Shown in pieces: positions 1 through 8,166 of a stretch of 52,120 nt of DNA. Location of the stretch: positions 1-52,120 of the forward strand of contig BDTW01000016.1 of NCBI GenBank assembly GCA_002897735.1, given 5' to 3'. The position numbers were made by a program, and so were the translations under genes. Position 1 is the stretch's first letter. Each line of letters starts with the position of its first letter. The notes beneath the pieces were generated by a model. That model did no database searches. It had not been told where the DNA came from and was given only the letters and a program-made list of their open reading frames with translations. This DNA is from a bacterium BMS3Bbin13 (GTDB taxonomy: Bacteria; Pseudomonadota; Gammaproteobacteria; 21-64-14).

Positions 1-116
1 GGCGTTACTGTGTCCGCACGCGCCGGCGGCACCGTCAGGATCAGCAGTCCCGCGGCGGTGAACGCCGCCAGCATCGCGCGAACGCCGCGCAGGGAAGTTC
101 CTGTTGCTACCCGCAT
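1..116 (-). CDS. Secreted protein, N-terminal fragment (runs off left edge)
   Basis: Only the first 38 codons lie in the window. Reading leftward, the ATG at 114-116 follows a strong ribosome binding site (GAGGAGGT, about 125-132). The peptide begins MRVATGTSLRGVRAMLAAF, with a basic start, a hydrophobic core and a likely signal peptidase I site after PPARA. This shows export across the inner membrane. The mature protein is outside the window, so no function can be given. Its neighbour on the same strand is a VPLPA-CTERM protein, so a related surface or exported role is possible, but that is inference only. Confidence 0.7.
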   Translation of the reverse strand, partial: MRVATGTSLRGVRAMLAAFTAAGLLILTVPPARADTVT

Positions 117-279
117 GTCTATTACCTCCTCTTGGCACCCCGGTGCGCCGGTCGCCGCCTGCGCCCATCGCCTTGTCGTGGTTGACCGGGCCGGTACCTC
201 CGCCCGGAAGTGCTCGGAATCGCCCTCATGTCCGCCGGCGAACGCGTCCCCTCACTCCGGCCTGTACCAGCGGCCCCTT

Positions 280-359
280 GTAGCCCGGATGCATGCCGAA
301 ATCCGGGAAACACGCCCGACCTGTTTCCCCGGATTTCGCTTCGCTGTATCCGGGCTACG
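280..359. repeat. REP-like inverted repeat downstream of the VPLPA-CTERM gene
   Basis: Two arms, TAGCCCGGATGCATGCCGAA at 281-300 and its near-reverse-complement at about 328-358 (CGGATTTCGC...TATCCGGGCTAC), flank a short centre. The long imperfect stem sits six bases past the stop of the gene ending at 365, reading on the minus strand. It resembles the widespread gammaproteobacterial palindromes built on GTAGCCCGGAT...ATCCGGGCTAC. It may also stabilise the upstream transcript's 3' end, but it has no T-run. The rest of 117-364 shows no gene. Confidence 0.65.
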
Positions 360-364
360 GGTGG

Positions 365-985
365 TCAGGCGGGCGCCGTGCGGCGACGCGCAATGCCGAC
401 GAGCGTCGCCAGCCCTCCGATCATCAGCCACAGCGCCGCCGGCAGGGGCACCGGGGCCACCGGCACGCCGCCGCCGAAGTAGGCGCTCCTGATGCCCGAG
501 CTATCGAAGCCGGCCACCTGTGCGGCGAAGTACGGCCGGATATCGCTCAGTTTGAGTCCGTTGACGGTAAAGCTCAGCGGATCCTGGCGAGAGTCGCCGG
601 TGCCGCGCAGACCGAACTCGAAGTGCCCGAAGCGGCGCATCTTGATCTTCCAGATACCCGTCACCCACCAAGAGTCGGGCAAGCTGCTGATCTTCACGCC
701 CGTCGCGGACACGCCGGGTTCGAGGTCGAAGGCGAATTTCTGGATACCAAACCTGGTACCCGCAATGTTCGACAGCGGCGTCAGCGGATCCACCCGGACG
801 TCTACCGTATTCGACGTAGTAGCGTCGGCGAGCGTCACCTCGAGGTAATCGGTACCGTTCGCAAGCTCGTTCGACTGATTCAGGTAGTACGAGACCGACG
901 CCGCACCGGCGATCCCCGGCAACGCCGACAACGCGAGCAACAAACACTCGCACCCCGTTCTTATCGTGGCTCTTATCATGGCCAT
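365..985 (-). CDS. Exported protein with VPLPA-type PEP-CTERM sorting tail
   Basis: The start is taken at the ATG at 985, preceded by GAGGAG; an in-frame start further upstream would add an unlikely proline/glycine-rich leader. A signal peptide covers roughly residues 1-28 (hydrophobic LLLALSALPGIAGAA). The middle region is a beta-rich, low-cysteine domain of unknown type. The last 30 residues carry the three-part sorting signal: VPLPAALW, a hydrophobic stretch, then the basic cluster ARRR. Proteins of this class are cleaved and anchored by an exosortase and are usually surface or extracellular-matrix proteins. No exosortase gene is in the window. The specific role is unknown. The tail is clear; the body is not recognisable. 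Confidence 0.85.
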   Translation of the reverse strand: MAMIRATIRTGCECLLLALSALPGIAGAASVSYYLNQSNELANGTDYLEVTLADATTSNTVDVRVDPLTPLSNIAGTRFGIQKFAFDLEPGVSATGVKISSLPDSWWVTGIWKIKMRRFGHFEFGLRGTGDSRQDPLSFTVNGLKLSDIRPYFAAQVAGFDSSGIRSAYFGGGVPVAPVPLPAALWLMIGGLATLVGIARRRTAPA

Positions 986-1057
986 CGGATTGTGACTCCT
1001 CTCGGTCCACCCCCCCGGCGCGTGGCATCCCGCCTTTGCCGGGCGACCCATGCACCC

Positions 1058-1243
1058 CTACCCCGATCCCGCTATCTTCCGCGTAACCGAGATCTCGGCG
1101 CCCCTCCCCTCCAACAGGCGGACCAACTCACTGACGTTGTGAAACGTCCGCCTGTCACCGCTCTCGGCGTCCTCCACCCGGCCCACGATCTGCTGCGGGT
1201 CGCGCGCATCGCGCCGGTAGATCCGAACGATGTACGTATCCAT
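1058..1243 (-). CDS. Small conserved protein of unknown function (61 aa)
   Basis: This short reading frame starts at the ATG at 1243, five bases after AGAGGGG, giving MDTYIVRIYRRDARDPQQIV and so on. It is charged, has no signal peptide or membrane segment, and alternates hydrophobic strands with a helix (FHNVSELVRLLEGRG). This looks like a small alpha/beta fold in which a modified 'IVGRVEDAESG' strand pair leads to a helix. It lies 72 bases upstream of the VPLPA-CTERM gene on the same strand and may share its transcript. I do not recognise a named family. The codon pattern and ribosome site make it likely to be real. Confidence 0.6.
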   Translation of the reverse strand: MDTYIVRIYRRDARDPQQIVGRVEDAESGDRRTFHNVSELVRLLEGRGAEISVTRKIAGSG

Positions 1244-1508
1244 TGCGCCCCTCTTCCCCGGGTGATACGCCATTCCGCCCCCGGGCTGTTGTAGGCCCAG
1301 CGTACGAGGCGGAGACTCACGGATGACTCACGGATCGCGCGCGCGGTCGATCCGCCGGAATCGGCAGTCGCCGGGGTGCTCAGGGCGGCCTGAACCCTCC
1401 GGGAGCGGCGGGATCGGACGTCGAAGGGTGTAATCGGACAGGCTGCGGGGGGCCGAGAGGATGGCGGGGGTCGCGGCCGGGATCGCAGTATCGCCTCAGC
1501 GATGTCGG

Positions 1509-1580
1509 CAGGGCGAGCCCGGCCCTACCGGAAGAGGAGCGCTCCGGGGTTCCCGTAGGGCGGGCCTCGGCCCGCCGGCG
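1509..1580. repeat. Dispersed palindromic repeat, copy A
   Basis: Two GC-rich imperfect palindromes lie in the 384-base gap 1244-1627: GGGCGAGCCCGGCCCTACCG (1511-1530) and GTAGGGCGGGCCTCGGCCCG (about 1555-1574). The same two modules occur in opposite order and orientation at 20596-20695. They resemble the GTAGGGCGGG...CCCGCC REP elements found between genes in many gammaproteobacteria. Nothing else recognisable lies in this gap. Confidence 0.65.
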
Positions 1581-1627
1581 GCGCCATACGCAGCTTGGCG
1601 GGGGAGCTGCCGGCCGCCTTCGTGGAT

Positions 1628-3622
1628 TCAGGGGGTGATGCGGATCTCGAGCAACCGCCGGACCAGCTCTTCGGTCTCGCGGGAGGGATGCACGCCGAGC
1701 ACGAGGGACAAGGTGCGCCGGCAGCGGCGATAGTAGATCAGGGCCTCGGCCTTGCGCCCGAGCGCGGCGTGACAGGCGATCAGGCGTTGATAGAACGTCT
1801 CCACCAGGTCATCGACATCCAGCCCCTTTTGGTAGCAGGCGATGGCCTGATCCCACTCGCGCATCCGTTCCCAACGCGCACCGACGGCGGTGAGCCGGCG
1901 GACGAACTTGCTGCGCAGGCGTTCGCGCAGGCGGATGGTCCACGGTTCGTTCTCCTCCTGACCGAGGAAGTCTCCGTGGTACAGCGCCAGGGCTTGGTCC
2001 ATGATGTGCCCGAGGCGCTCGCGCCGGCGTGACGTGTCGTCTGCCCGGATCATGCGGTCGACCTTGGACAGGATGCGCTCGAAGGCCCAGGCGTCGACCC
2101 AGCAATACCGGTTGTCCAGCGAGATGTGGCCGCTCTCCACTACCAGGGCCTGGTCGACGCCGATCAGCCGCCGCAGGCGGTAGAGGGCGGTCTCGAAGGC
2201 GTGGTGGGCGGCGTCGCCCTCGGCGTCGGGCCACAGGATCGCGCAGAGTTTCTCCACCGGCACGTCACGCCCGCCGAGCGCCACCAGCACCTTGAGCAGG
2301 TCCAGGGGCCGGCGTTGCGGCTTGCGGTCGAAGCGCACCGGTACCTCGTCGCGCACCACCGAGAAGCGACCCAGCGTGTAGACGCGCAACCGGTAGGGCC
2401 AGTCGTCCAGATCGGTACTGCACGGAACCAGGTGGTGCTGATCGATGAGGCGGCGCACGTAGGTGCGCTCGACGCCGGCCCGCAATGCCGTCTCGCACAC
2501 GAAGGTCAGCGAGCGTTCGCTCCACCAGGGCAACCCAGTCGCGCCATAGCGGCGCACCAAGTGCAGTGCCCGACGCACCTGTGCGGTCGCGCGCCGCCGC
2601 CGGCCCGCCTCGAGGTTGTGCTGAGCGTCGAGCAGCAGGGTGAGGTGCTCCAGCAACCGGTTGTGCATACGCCCGGCCTGCCCCGCGAGTCCGCGCAAGA
2701 CCTCGCCCACCACCGGCTCGCCGCGTTCCACGGCGATGCGGCACAGGCCCAGGCGCGCGAAGGCATCGATGAGCGGCGCGCCGAGTTGCCGCGCCAGGAC
2801 CATCGCGATCCCGGCGTGCTCCGCGGCCTCCGCGTAGTCGCGCTCGGTGAGTGCGCCCAATGAGGCCAGCAGGTGGTAGTGACAGGCCTCCAGCGTGCCG
2901 CCCTCGACGACCAGGGCGTGCAGCGCCTCGAGGTGCACATGCAGGGCTTCCTCGTCGCGCCGGCACAGCGCTGCATATACGCCATGCGCATGCAGTTGGA
3001 AGGACCACTCGGGCGCGCCGCGCGCGTCCTCCAACCCCGCTGCGACCGCCGCCGCGGCGCTCGCCGCATCCCCCGAAGCCCAGCCGTAGAGCGCCTCGCT
3101 CGCGTGCAGGCAGGCCGCCTCCGGACCGCGCGGCGCGGTGGTGGCGAGGGCGTGGCGGACCCAGGCGGACAACCCGGCCGCCGGGGCCAGGTCGCCGCTC
3201 CACGCGTAATAGGCCATGAGCCGGTTGGCGAGCACCGCCCCGGACAGACCGATCCAGCCCTGCTCCGCCCGGTAGAGATCGTCGGCGATCGCACGCGCCA
3301 GCGCGGACAGGCGCGGGTCGTCCGGCCGGCGCAGGTGCAGCGCCTGGAAAAGACCGGCGCGCACCGGCCGGCACATCTGCGGCGGACACTCGTCGAGGTC
3401 CGCGGCGGTCTCCATCTGCTCCAGCCACGGATCGAGGTCGCGGTAGTCGCGCCCGGCATAGAGCCGTTCCTCGACCGCCGCGCTCCAGCCCCGGTACCAG
3501 GCGGCGTCGCGGCGGCCCGCGCACAGCGCGACCGGGGTCCGATATCCGCGGCGTGGGGCGTCCCCCGCGGCGGATCCGGCACCGGCGTTCGTCTCCACGA
3601 CTGTCAGAATCGACCGAAACAT
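1628..3622 (-). CDS. BTAD-domain transcriptional regulator with TPR-like N-terminal region
   Basis: The 664-residue protein has its DNA-binding part at the C-terminal end. Residues about 412-512 form an OmpR/SARP-type winged helix (LRVYTLGRFSVVRD..., then RRPLDLLKVLVALGG and KLCAILWPDAEGDAA). Residues about 520-655 form the bacterial transcriptional activation domain made of TPR-like helices (QALALYHGDFLG, CYQKGL, ACHAALGR). The first 400 residues are alanine-rich helical hairpins like those of LuxR/MalT-type regulators, but no NTPase P-loop is visible. Proteins of this build activate target promoters in response to an unknown ligand or partner. The gene stands alone, so its target is unknown. 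The ATG at 3622 abuts GGAG with no spacing, so the true start may lie slightly inside. Confidence 0.85.
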   Translation of the reverse strand: MFRSILTVVETNAGAGSAAGDAPRRGYRTPVALCAGRRDAAWYRGWSAAVEERLYAGRDYRDLDPWLEQMETAADLDECPPQMCRPVRAGLFQALHLRRPDDPRLSALARAIADDLYRAEQGWIGLSGAVLANRLMAYYAWSGDLAPAAGLSAWVRHALATTAPRGPEAACLHASEALYGWASGDAASAAAAVAAGLEDARGAPEWSFQLHAHGVYAALCRRDEEALHVHLEALHALVVEGGTLEACHYHLLASLGALTERDYAEAAEHAGIAMVLARQLGAPLIDAFARLGLCRIAVERGEPVVGEVLRGLAGQAGRMHNRLLEHLTLLLDAQHNLEAGRRRRATAQVRRALHLVRRYGATGLPWWSERSLTFVCETALRAGVERTYVRRLIDQHHLVPCSTDLDDWPYRLRVYTLGRFSVVRDEVPVRFDRKPQRRPLDLLKVLVALGGRDVPVEKLCAILWPDAEGDAAHHAFETALYRLRRLIGVDQALVVESGHISLDNRYCWVDAWAFERILSKVDRMIRADDTSRRRERLGHIMDQALALYHGDFLGQEENEPWTIRLRERLRSKFVRRLTAVGARWERMREWDQAIACYQKGLDVDDLVETFYQRLIACHAALGRKAEALIYYRRCRRTLSLVLGVHPSRETEELVRRLLEIRITP

Positions 3623-3768
3623 CTCCGATCACCCGAGTTCGTTACTTTGAAATCCACTCCGACCTATACGCCCTCGTAACGGCGACTCCACGCCTCCCGT
3701 CAGCCGCGGGTGGCGCGGTCCCCGTCCGGGTGTCGCCTCTCCTTGGCCTCTCCTTGGGATCTATGCCG

Positions 3769-3794
3769 GATCATCGGCCATGCAGCCGATGATC
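3769..3794. repeat. Perfect hairpin, 10-bp stem
   Basis: GATCATCGGC at 3769-3778 is followed by the loop CATGCA and then GCCGATGATC at 3785-3794, a perfect inverted repeat. There is no T-run on either side, so it is not a typical intrinsic terminator. It could be a protein-binding dyad or part of a degraded mobile element. Confidence 0.6.
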
Positions 3795-3874
3795 GTCCCC
3801 CCGCCCTCGGGAGAAGGAACCCCCTTCTTCAGAGGTCGCAGCAAAGATTGGGTAACCACCCTGAAGGATACCGA

Positions 3875-3900
3875 TCCTCCATCGCCTAAAGGCGGGGGTT
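3875..3900 (+). repeat. Terminal-hairpin-like sequence resembling IS200/IS605 ends
   Basis: The stretch CCTCCATCGCCTAAAGGCGG (3877-3896), followed by GGGTTCTACGG, forms a short stem with a TAAA loop. Sequences of the form CCTCC-(stem)-TAAA-(stem)-GGG are typical of the ends of IS200/IS605-family transposons and of the 3' end of their TnpB guide RNAs. No transposase or tnpB is nearby, so this would be a solo remnant. The assignment rests on resemblance only. Confidence 0.35.
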
Positions 3901-4313
3901 CTACGGATCTCCTATCGGAGATCAAAATTAGTAGATTAGTCAATGGATTGTTAGCAAATTTCGTACCAATCCAAAAAAAATCAATAAGCGTCAGTTAGTT
4001 GGCGGAATGTAGGGTTTACTTCATGTCCGCTCATCTTGGTTTTGTAAAGAATTCCGACGGCAAACGGCCCGGAATTTCCCCGGCCGATTTTCGGAGTATA
4101 AAGATTTATCATTTCAAATCAATGAGATCTGGACCAATACCGGTTTTTTTGCCCCTTATAAACTGTAAGATTTTCCGACACTTTCGTCATCGACCGTATT
4201 CAAGGTTATGATTTTCCGATCGTTAGAAACGAAATTGAAAATCGTCGCCGGGGCTGGTTCAAGGCGCCGGGCATTCCGGCCCGGGAGCCGGAAATCCACA
4301 GGGAGATCACCGG

Positions 4314-5066
4314 ATGCCGGTCATGCCCAACCCCGAGGTGATCGCCCACCGCGGTTACGCCGCCCGCTACCCGGAGAACACCCTGGTCGCCCTGGAAGCG
4401 GCACTGCGTGCCGGCGCGCGCCATGTGGAGTTCGACGTCCAACTCACGCGCGACGGCGTGCCGGTGTTGCAGCACGACGCGGAGCTGGCACGCACCACCG
4501 GGCACGCGGGCCGCGTGATGGATCTCGATCTCGATACCGTACGCACGCTGGATGCCGGCGAGACGCCGCGTTTCGGCACGCGTTTTACCGACGAGCGCAT
4601 CCCGACACTCGCGCAAGTGGTCGACCTGCTGGCGAACCGGCCGCAGGCGACGGCGTTCGTCGAGATCAAGGAGGAGAGTCTGGCGCACTTCGGAACCGTG
4701 CGCACGGTGCGCAGCGTACTCGCCGTGCTCGAACCGCTGCTCGCGCGTTGCGTGCCGATCTCGTTCTCGGCGGACGCGGTGCGCTGCGCCCGCGACCTCG
4801 ATGCCCCGGCGGTGGGCTGGGTGCTGAGATCCCTCGATGCGGCACACTGCGCGCAGGCACGCCGCCTGGCGCCCGCGTACCTGTTCTGCGATCATCGCGC
4901 GGCGCTCGCCCGGCCCGGCCGGCTCTGGCCCGGACCGTGGCGCTGGGCGCTCTACGAGGTGATTGGCGCCGGCCTGGCGCGCGAACTCGCCGCGCGCGGC
5001 GCCGATCTCGTCGAGACCATGGCGGTCGGCGAACTGCTCGCGGGACTCGCATCGGACGAGTCATGA
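4314..5066 (+). CDS. Glycerophosphodiester phosphodiesterase
   Basis: This 250-residue cytoplasmic enzyme hydrolyses glycerophosphodiesters to sn-glycerol-3-phosphate and an alcohol. The family's catalytic signatures are in place: HRG (His12-Arg13), PENT (20-23), E39 and D41 in VEFDVQLTRDG, and the catalytic His54-Asp55 in LQHDAEL. No signal peptide is present, which points to the UgpQ-like cytoplasmic type rather than periplasmic GlpQ. The ATG follows AGGGAGAT at the right distance; an ATG three codons later is an alternative. The stop overlaps, by ATGA, the start of a truncated glycerol-3-phosphate dehydrogenase remnant. The gene pair therefore once coupled release of glycerol-3-phosphate to its oxidation. 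Confidence 0.92.
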   Translation: MPVMPNPEVIAHRGYAARYPENTLVALEAALRAGARHVEFDVQLTRDGVPVLQHDAELARTTGHAGRVMDLDLDTVRTLDAGETPRFGTRFTDERIPTLAQVVDLLANRPQATAFVEIKEESLAHFGTVRTVRSVLAVLEPLLARCVPISFSADAVRCARDLDAPAVGWVLRSLDAAHCAQARRLAPAYLFCDHRAALARPGRLWPGPWRWALYEVIGAGLARELAARGADLVETMAVGELLAGLASDES

Positions 5067-5245
5067 GCGGGGGCCGCCATGACCTCGTGATCGTGGGCGG
5101 CGGAATCCACGGCGCCGGCGCGGAAATCCGCCGAGGGGGGGCGATGCTCGCCAACCCGCTTACCCATCGTTTCCCGCCGCGGTCACCGATGCACCCGCCG
5201 GAACGAGGCGTACGCCCTCCAGTCTTCCGGGCGCCGATCCCCTGA
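5063..5245 (+). pseudogene. glpD: Truncated glpD (FAD-dependent glycerol-3-phosphate dehydrogenase) remnant
   Basis: The frame begins MSGGRHDLVIVGGGIHGAGA, which is the N-terminal FAD-binding Rossmann motif (GxGxxG) characteristic of GlpD. After about 20 residues the similarity stops and unrelated sequence (EIRRGGAMLANPL...) runs to a stop at 5245. Full-length GlpD is around 500 residues. The ATG overlaps the GDPD stop in an ATGA junction, so the pair was translationally coupled before the deletion. This looks like a clean 3' deletion joining the first 60 bases of glpD to the region upstream of the arsenosugar operon. A functional 60-residue peptide is unlikely. Confidence 0.7.
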
Positions 5246-5252
5246 ATTTCGG

Positions 5253-5258
5253 TATAAT
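5253..5258 (+). promoter_or_regulatory. Probable -10 element for the arsenosugar operon
   Basis: A perfect TATAAT lies 85 bases before arsS, directly after the glpD remnant. The matching -35 around 5230-5235 is poor, so an activator or an extended -10 would be needed. A second CGGTATAAAG motif lies at about 5272-5281. Confidence 0.4.
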
Positions 5259-5342
5259 CCGATCAGTAGGCCGGTATAAAGAATGGGCGGCGAGCCCGAC
5301 CAATTTTAAAATGCATCCCGGCCACGTCAACGGAGTCACCCT

Positions 5343-6305
5343 ATGCATGCCACCCTGCCGCTGCTCGAGACCCCGGACTTCCCTCCCCTCACCCGCGGAC
5401 GCCTGGAGACCCTGCAGGTCAACATCGGCTACCGCTGCAACCAATCCTGCCTGCACTGCCACGTCAACGCGGGGCCGAACCGCACGGAGGAGATGGACCG
5501 GGAGAGCATCGACGACGTGCTGGCCTATCTCGACGCCTCCGACGTATCCCGGCTCGACATCACCGGCGGGGCACCGGAACTGAATCCCCACTTCCGCCGG
5601 CTCGTGGAACAGGCCCGCACGCGCGGCCTGCACGTGCTCGACCGCTGCAACCTCACCGTGCTGGAGGAGCCCGGGCAGGAGGACCTGGCCGCGTTCCTGG
5701 CGCACCACCGCGTCGAGGTCATCGCCTCGCTGCCCTGTTATCTGGAGGACAACGTCGACCGGCAACGCGGCAAGGGCGTGTACGCGAAGAGCATCCGCGC
5801 GCTGCAGCGGCTCAACCGGGAGGGCTACGGCCGGCCCGACGGCGGCCTGACGCTCAACCTGGTCTACAACCCCCAGGGGATCGATCTCCCGCCGCCGCAG
5901 TGCACCCTGGAATGCGACTACAAGCGCGTCCTGCTCGAACGCCACGGCGTGGTCTTCGACCGGCTCTATACCCTCGCCAACATGCCGATCCACCGCTTCG
6001 GCAGCACGCTGATCTCCAAGGGGCTGTTCCGGGAATACATGGAACGGCTGCACGGGGCCCACGAGGAACGCAATCTGGAGGGCGTGATGTGCCGCTCGCT
6101 GCTCAGCGTGGACTGGCGGGGCTGCGTCTACGACTGCGACTTCAACCAGATGCTGGGCCTGCCACTGCGCGTGGCGGGCCGGGGCCGTGTGCATCTGCGC
6201 GACCTCGTCGGACGCGACCTCGCGGGGAATCCCATCGTCGTGCGCGATCACTGCTTCGGCTGCACGGCGGGCCAGGGGTCCGGTTGCGGCGGGGCCCTGG
6301 GCTGA
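5343..6305 (+). CDS. arsS: Radical SAM protein of arsenosugar biosynthesis (ArsS, DUF3641)
   Basis: The 320-residue protein carries the radical-SAM cluster motif CxxxCxxC at Cys32, Cys36 and Cys39 (CNQSCLHC), then a TGGAPE-type SAM-binding strand (ITGGAPELN). The C-terminal third is cysteine-rich (MCRSLLSVDWRGCVYDCDFN and DHCFGCTAGQGSGCGG), matching the DUF3641 domain of ArsS. In arsenosugar producers the enzyme is thought to join a 5'-deoxyadenosyl or sugar-derived radical to methylated arsenic made by ArsM. It is the first gene of a tight four-gene operon with arsM and two glycosyltransferases, which supports the assignment. The biochemistry here is inferred from family and context. Confidence 0.9.
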   Translation: MHATLPLLETPDFPPLTRGRLETLQVNIGYRCNQSCLHCHVNAGPNRTEEMDRESIDDVLAYLDASDVSRLDITGGAPELNPHFRRLVEQARTRGLHVLDRCNLTVLEEPGQEDLAAFLAHHRVEVIASLPCYLEDNVDRQRGKGVYAKSIRALQRLNREGYGRPDGGLTLNLVYNPQGIDLPPPQCTLECDYKRVLLERHGVVFDRLYTLANMPIHRFGSTLISKGLFREYMERLHGAHEERNLEGVMCRSLLSVDWRGCVYDCDFNQMLGLPLRVAGRGRVHLRDLVGRDLAGNPIVVRDHCFGCTAGQGSGCGGALG

Positions 6306-6351
6306 GCGGGATTCATAAGCGCCCCATCCGGCGATTCGGAGGAAACGGTAT

Positions 6352-7476
6352 ATGGATGTCGAGACCGGCGTGCGTGAGCGCTACTCACTAGCGGCCCGGG
6401 AGAAGGAAGCGGCGCTGTGCTGCCCCGCGCCCGGCTACGATCCCGGACAACTGGCGCTGCTGCCGGAAGAGATCGTGGAAAAAGATTACGGTTGCGGGGA
6501 TCCCTCACGCCACGTGCGCGAGGGCGACGTGGTCGTGGATCTGGGCAGCGGCGCGGGCAAGATCTGCTACCTCGCCGCACAGTCCGTGGGCGAGGCCGGA
6601 CGCGTGATCGGCGTCGATATGAACGACGACATGCTCACGCTCGCCCGCAAATACCAGCCGGAGATGGCGCGCAAACTCGGCGGCGACCGCCTGCGTTTCG
6701 TAAAGGCGCAGATCCAGGACCTGGCCCTGGACCTGGAGGCGGTGGATTCCTATCTCGCCGGGCACCCCGTACGCAGCGCCGCCGATCACGCGCGGCTGCT
6801 CGCCTGGCAGGAGACCCGGCGGCACACGGCGCCGGCGATCGCCGACGCCTCCGTGGACCTGGTGGTATCCAACTGTGTCCTCAACCTGGTGCGGGACCGG
6901 GACAAGGAGCGACTGGTGCGCGAAATCCACCGCGTGCTTCGCCCCGGCGGGCGGGTGGCGATCTCCGACATCGTCAGCGACGAGCCGATCCCGGAAGAAC
7001 TCAAACGGGACCCCGAATTGTGGAGCGGCTGTATCTCCGGGGCGTTCACGGAAGAGGACTTCCTGCGTGCATTCGCCGAGGCGGGCTTCCTGGCCGTTCG
7101 CTACGACCAGTGGGGCGCGGAACCGTGGAAGGTGGTAGAAGGCATCGAGTTCCGTTCCGTGACCCTCACCGCGGTCAAGGCCGACGAGGCGCCGTGCCTG
7201 GATCGGGGACACGCGGTCATCTACCGCGGCCCCTACGCCTGCGTCACCGACGATGAGGGACACGTCTATCCCCGTGGGGTACGCATGGCGGTGTGCGAGC
7301 GTACCTGCCGGTTCCTGACCACCGGTCCGCTGCGCGCGGACTTCATCGGCATCGCGCCCGCGGTGCCGCACGAGCCCGTGCCCTGGTGCGCACCGGCGGG
7401 CACCAAGCGCCCGGCCTCGGAAACCAAGGGTGCCGCCCACCAGGGCACCGGCACCGGCGGCACCTGCTGCGGTTGA
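6352..7476 (+). CDS. arsM: Arsenite S-adenosylmethionine methyltransferase-like protein
   Basis: The 374-residue protein is a class I SAM-dependent methyltransferase. It has motif I VVVDLGSGAG (about 59-68), the acidic strand GVDMNDDML, and VVSNCVLNLV downstream. Paired cysteines near the start (Cys23-Cys24 in LCCPAPGYD), a Cys in SNCVLNL and a C-terminal GGTCCG cluster are consistent with trivalent-arsenic binding. It follows arsS by 46 bases with a good ribosome site (GGAGGAAACGGTAT before ATG). It should methylate arsenite stepwise to supply dimethylarsenic to ArsS. It is longer than minimal ArsM because of a C-terminal domain after about residue 270 (VIYRGPYACVTDDEGH), which is common in this operon type. 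Confidence 0.88.
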   Translation: MDVETGVRERYSLAAREKEAALCCPAPGYDPGQLALLPEEIVEKDYGCGDPSRHVREGDVVVDLGSGAGKICYLAAQSVGEAGRVIGVDMNDDMLTLARKYQPEMARKLGGDRLRFVKAQIQDLALDLEAVDSYLAGHPVRSAADHARLLAWQETRRHTAPAIADASVDLVVSNCVLNLVRDRDKERLVREIHRVLRPGGRVAISDIVSDEPIPEELKRDPELWSGCISGAFTEEDFLRAFAEAGFLAVRYDQWGAEPWKVVEGIEFRSVTLTAVKADEAPCLDRGHAVIYRGPYACVTDDEGHVYPRGVRMAVCERTCRFLTTGPLRADFIGIAPAVPHEPVPWCAPAGTKRPASETKGAAHQGTGTGGTCCG

Positions 7477-7479
7477 TCC

Positions 7480-8166
7480 ATGCCGCGGCTGTCCGTCATC
7501 GTCCCCACGCTCAACGAGGCGCCACGCATCACGGGAGCACTCGACGCCCTGCAGGACCTGCGCGGCGCCGGCCATGAACTCATCGTCGTCGACGGCGGCA
7601 GTAGCGACGCCACCGCCGAGCGAGCGGCGCCGCTCGCCGACCGGGTGCTGTGCGGGCCGCGCGGGCGCGGGCCGCAGATGAACGCCGGGGCGCGCGTCGC
7701 ACGCGCGGCGGTGCTGCTGTTCCTGCATGCCGACACGCGGCTGCCGCCGGGCGCCGCAGACACGATCCTGCGGGGGCTGCAGCGTAGCGGATGCGACTGG
7801 GGCCGCTTCGACGTACGCCTGTCCGGGGAGCGCCCGGCGTTCCGCCTCATCGCCTCGCTGATGAACCTGCGCTCGCGGATCACCGGAATCGCCACCGGTG
7901 ATCAGGCGCTGTTCGTGCGCCGTGAATGGTTCCGGGCCGCCGGCGGCTATGCGGAACAACCGCTGATGGAGGACGTGGACCTCTCACGCCGACTCAAGCG
8001 CCGCGGACCCCCGCTGTGTCTGCACGAGCGGGTCGTGACCTCGAGCCGGCGGTGGGAGCGCGACGGCGTCGCGCGCACCGTCCTGCTGATGTGGCGGCTG
8101 CGCCTCGCCTACGCCCTGGGCGGCGACCCGCACCGCCTGGCGCGACGCTACCACCCCGGCCGTTGA
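7480..8166 (+). CDS. Arsenosugar-type glycosyltransferase, TIGR04283 family
   Basis: This 228-residue GT-A fold family 2 glycosyltransferase begins PRLSVIVPTLNEAPRI and contains IVVDGGSSD, the acidic FLHADTRLP and MEDVDLSRRL. These match the TIGR04283 family that travels with arsS and arsM. It starts four bases after the arsM stop, so it is co-translated. It is cytoplasmic or peripheral, with no membrane segments. The likely role is transfer of a sugar to, or modification of, the arsenic-containing ribose product; the substrate is not proven for any bacterium I know of. Confidence 0.88.
   Translation: MPRLSVIVPTLNEAPRITGALDALQDLRGAGHELIVVDGGSSDATAERAAPLADRVLCGPRGRGPQMNAGARVARAAVLLFLHADTRLPPGAADTILRGLQRSGCDWGRFDVRLSGERPAFRLIASLMNLRSRITGIATGDQALFVRREWFRAAGGYAEQPLMEDVDLSRRLKRRGPPLCLHERVVTSSRRWERDGVARTVLLMWRLRLAYALGGDPHRLARRYHPGR

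Larger units (their letters stand above)
3623..4313. other. Gene-free region, partly AT-rich
   Basis: This 691-base stretch has no convincing gene. It contains a perfect 10-base inverted repeat with a 6-base loop (3769-3794) and an IS200/IS605-end-like hairpin (3875-3900). From about 3900 to 4250 the composition turns markedly AT-richer than the surrounding genes (runs such as CAATCCAAAAAAAATC and TTTTTTTGCC). Two ATTTTCCGA motifs lie near 4172 and 4210. A 70-codon frame at 3999-4211 has no ribosome site or family features and is not called. The region may hold promoters for the flanking genes or be the scar of an inserted element. Confidence 0.5.

Noticed and set aside
3999-4211. 70-codon plus-strand frame in the AT-rich gap
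   Set aside because: No ribosome site, no domain, and an amino acid pattern typical of chance translation.
6505-7959. 484-codon open frame on the minus strand over arsM and the TIGR04283 gene
   Set aside because: It is a shadow of high-GC coding DNA. The plus-strand genes have clear family motifs and ribosome sites; this frame has none.
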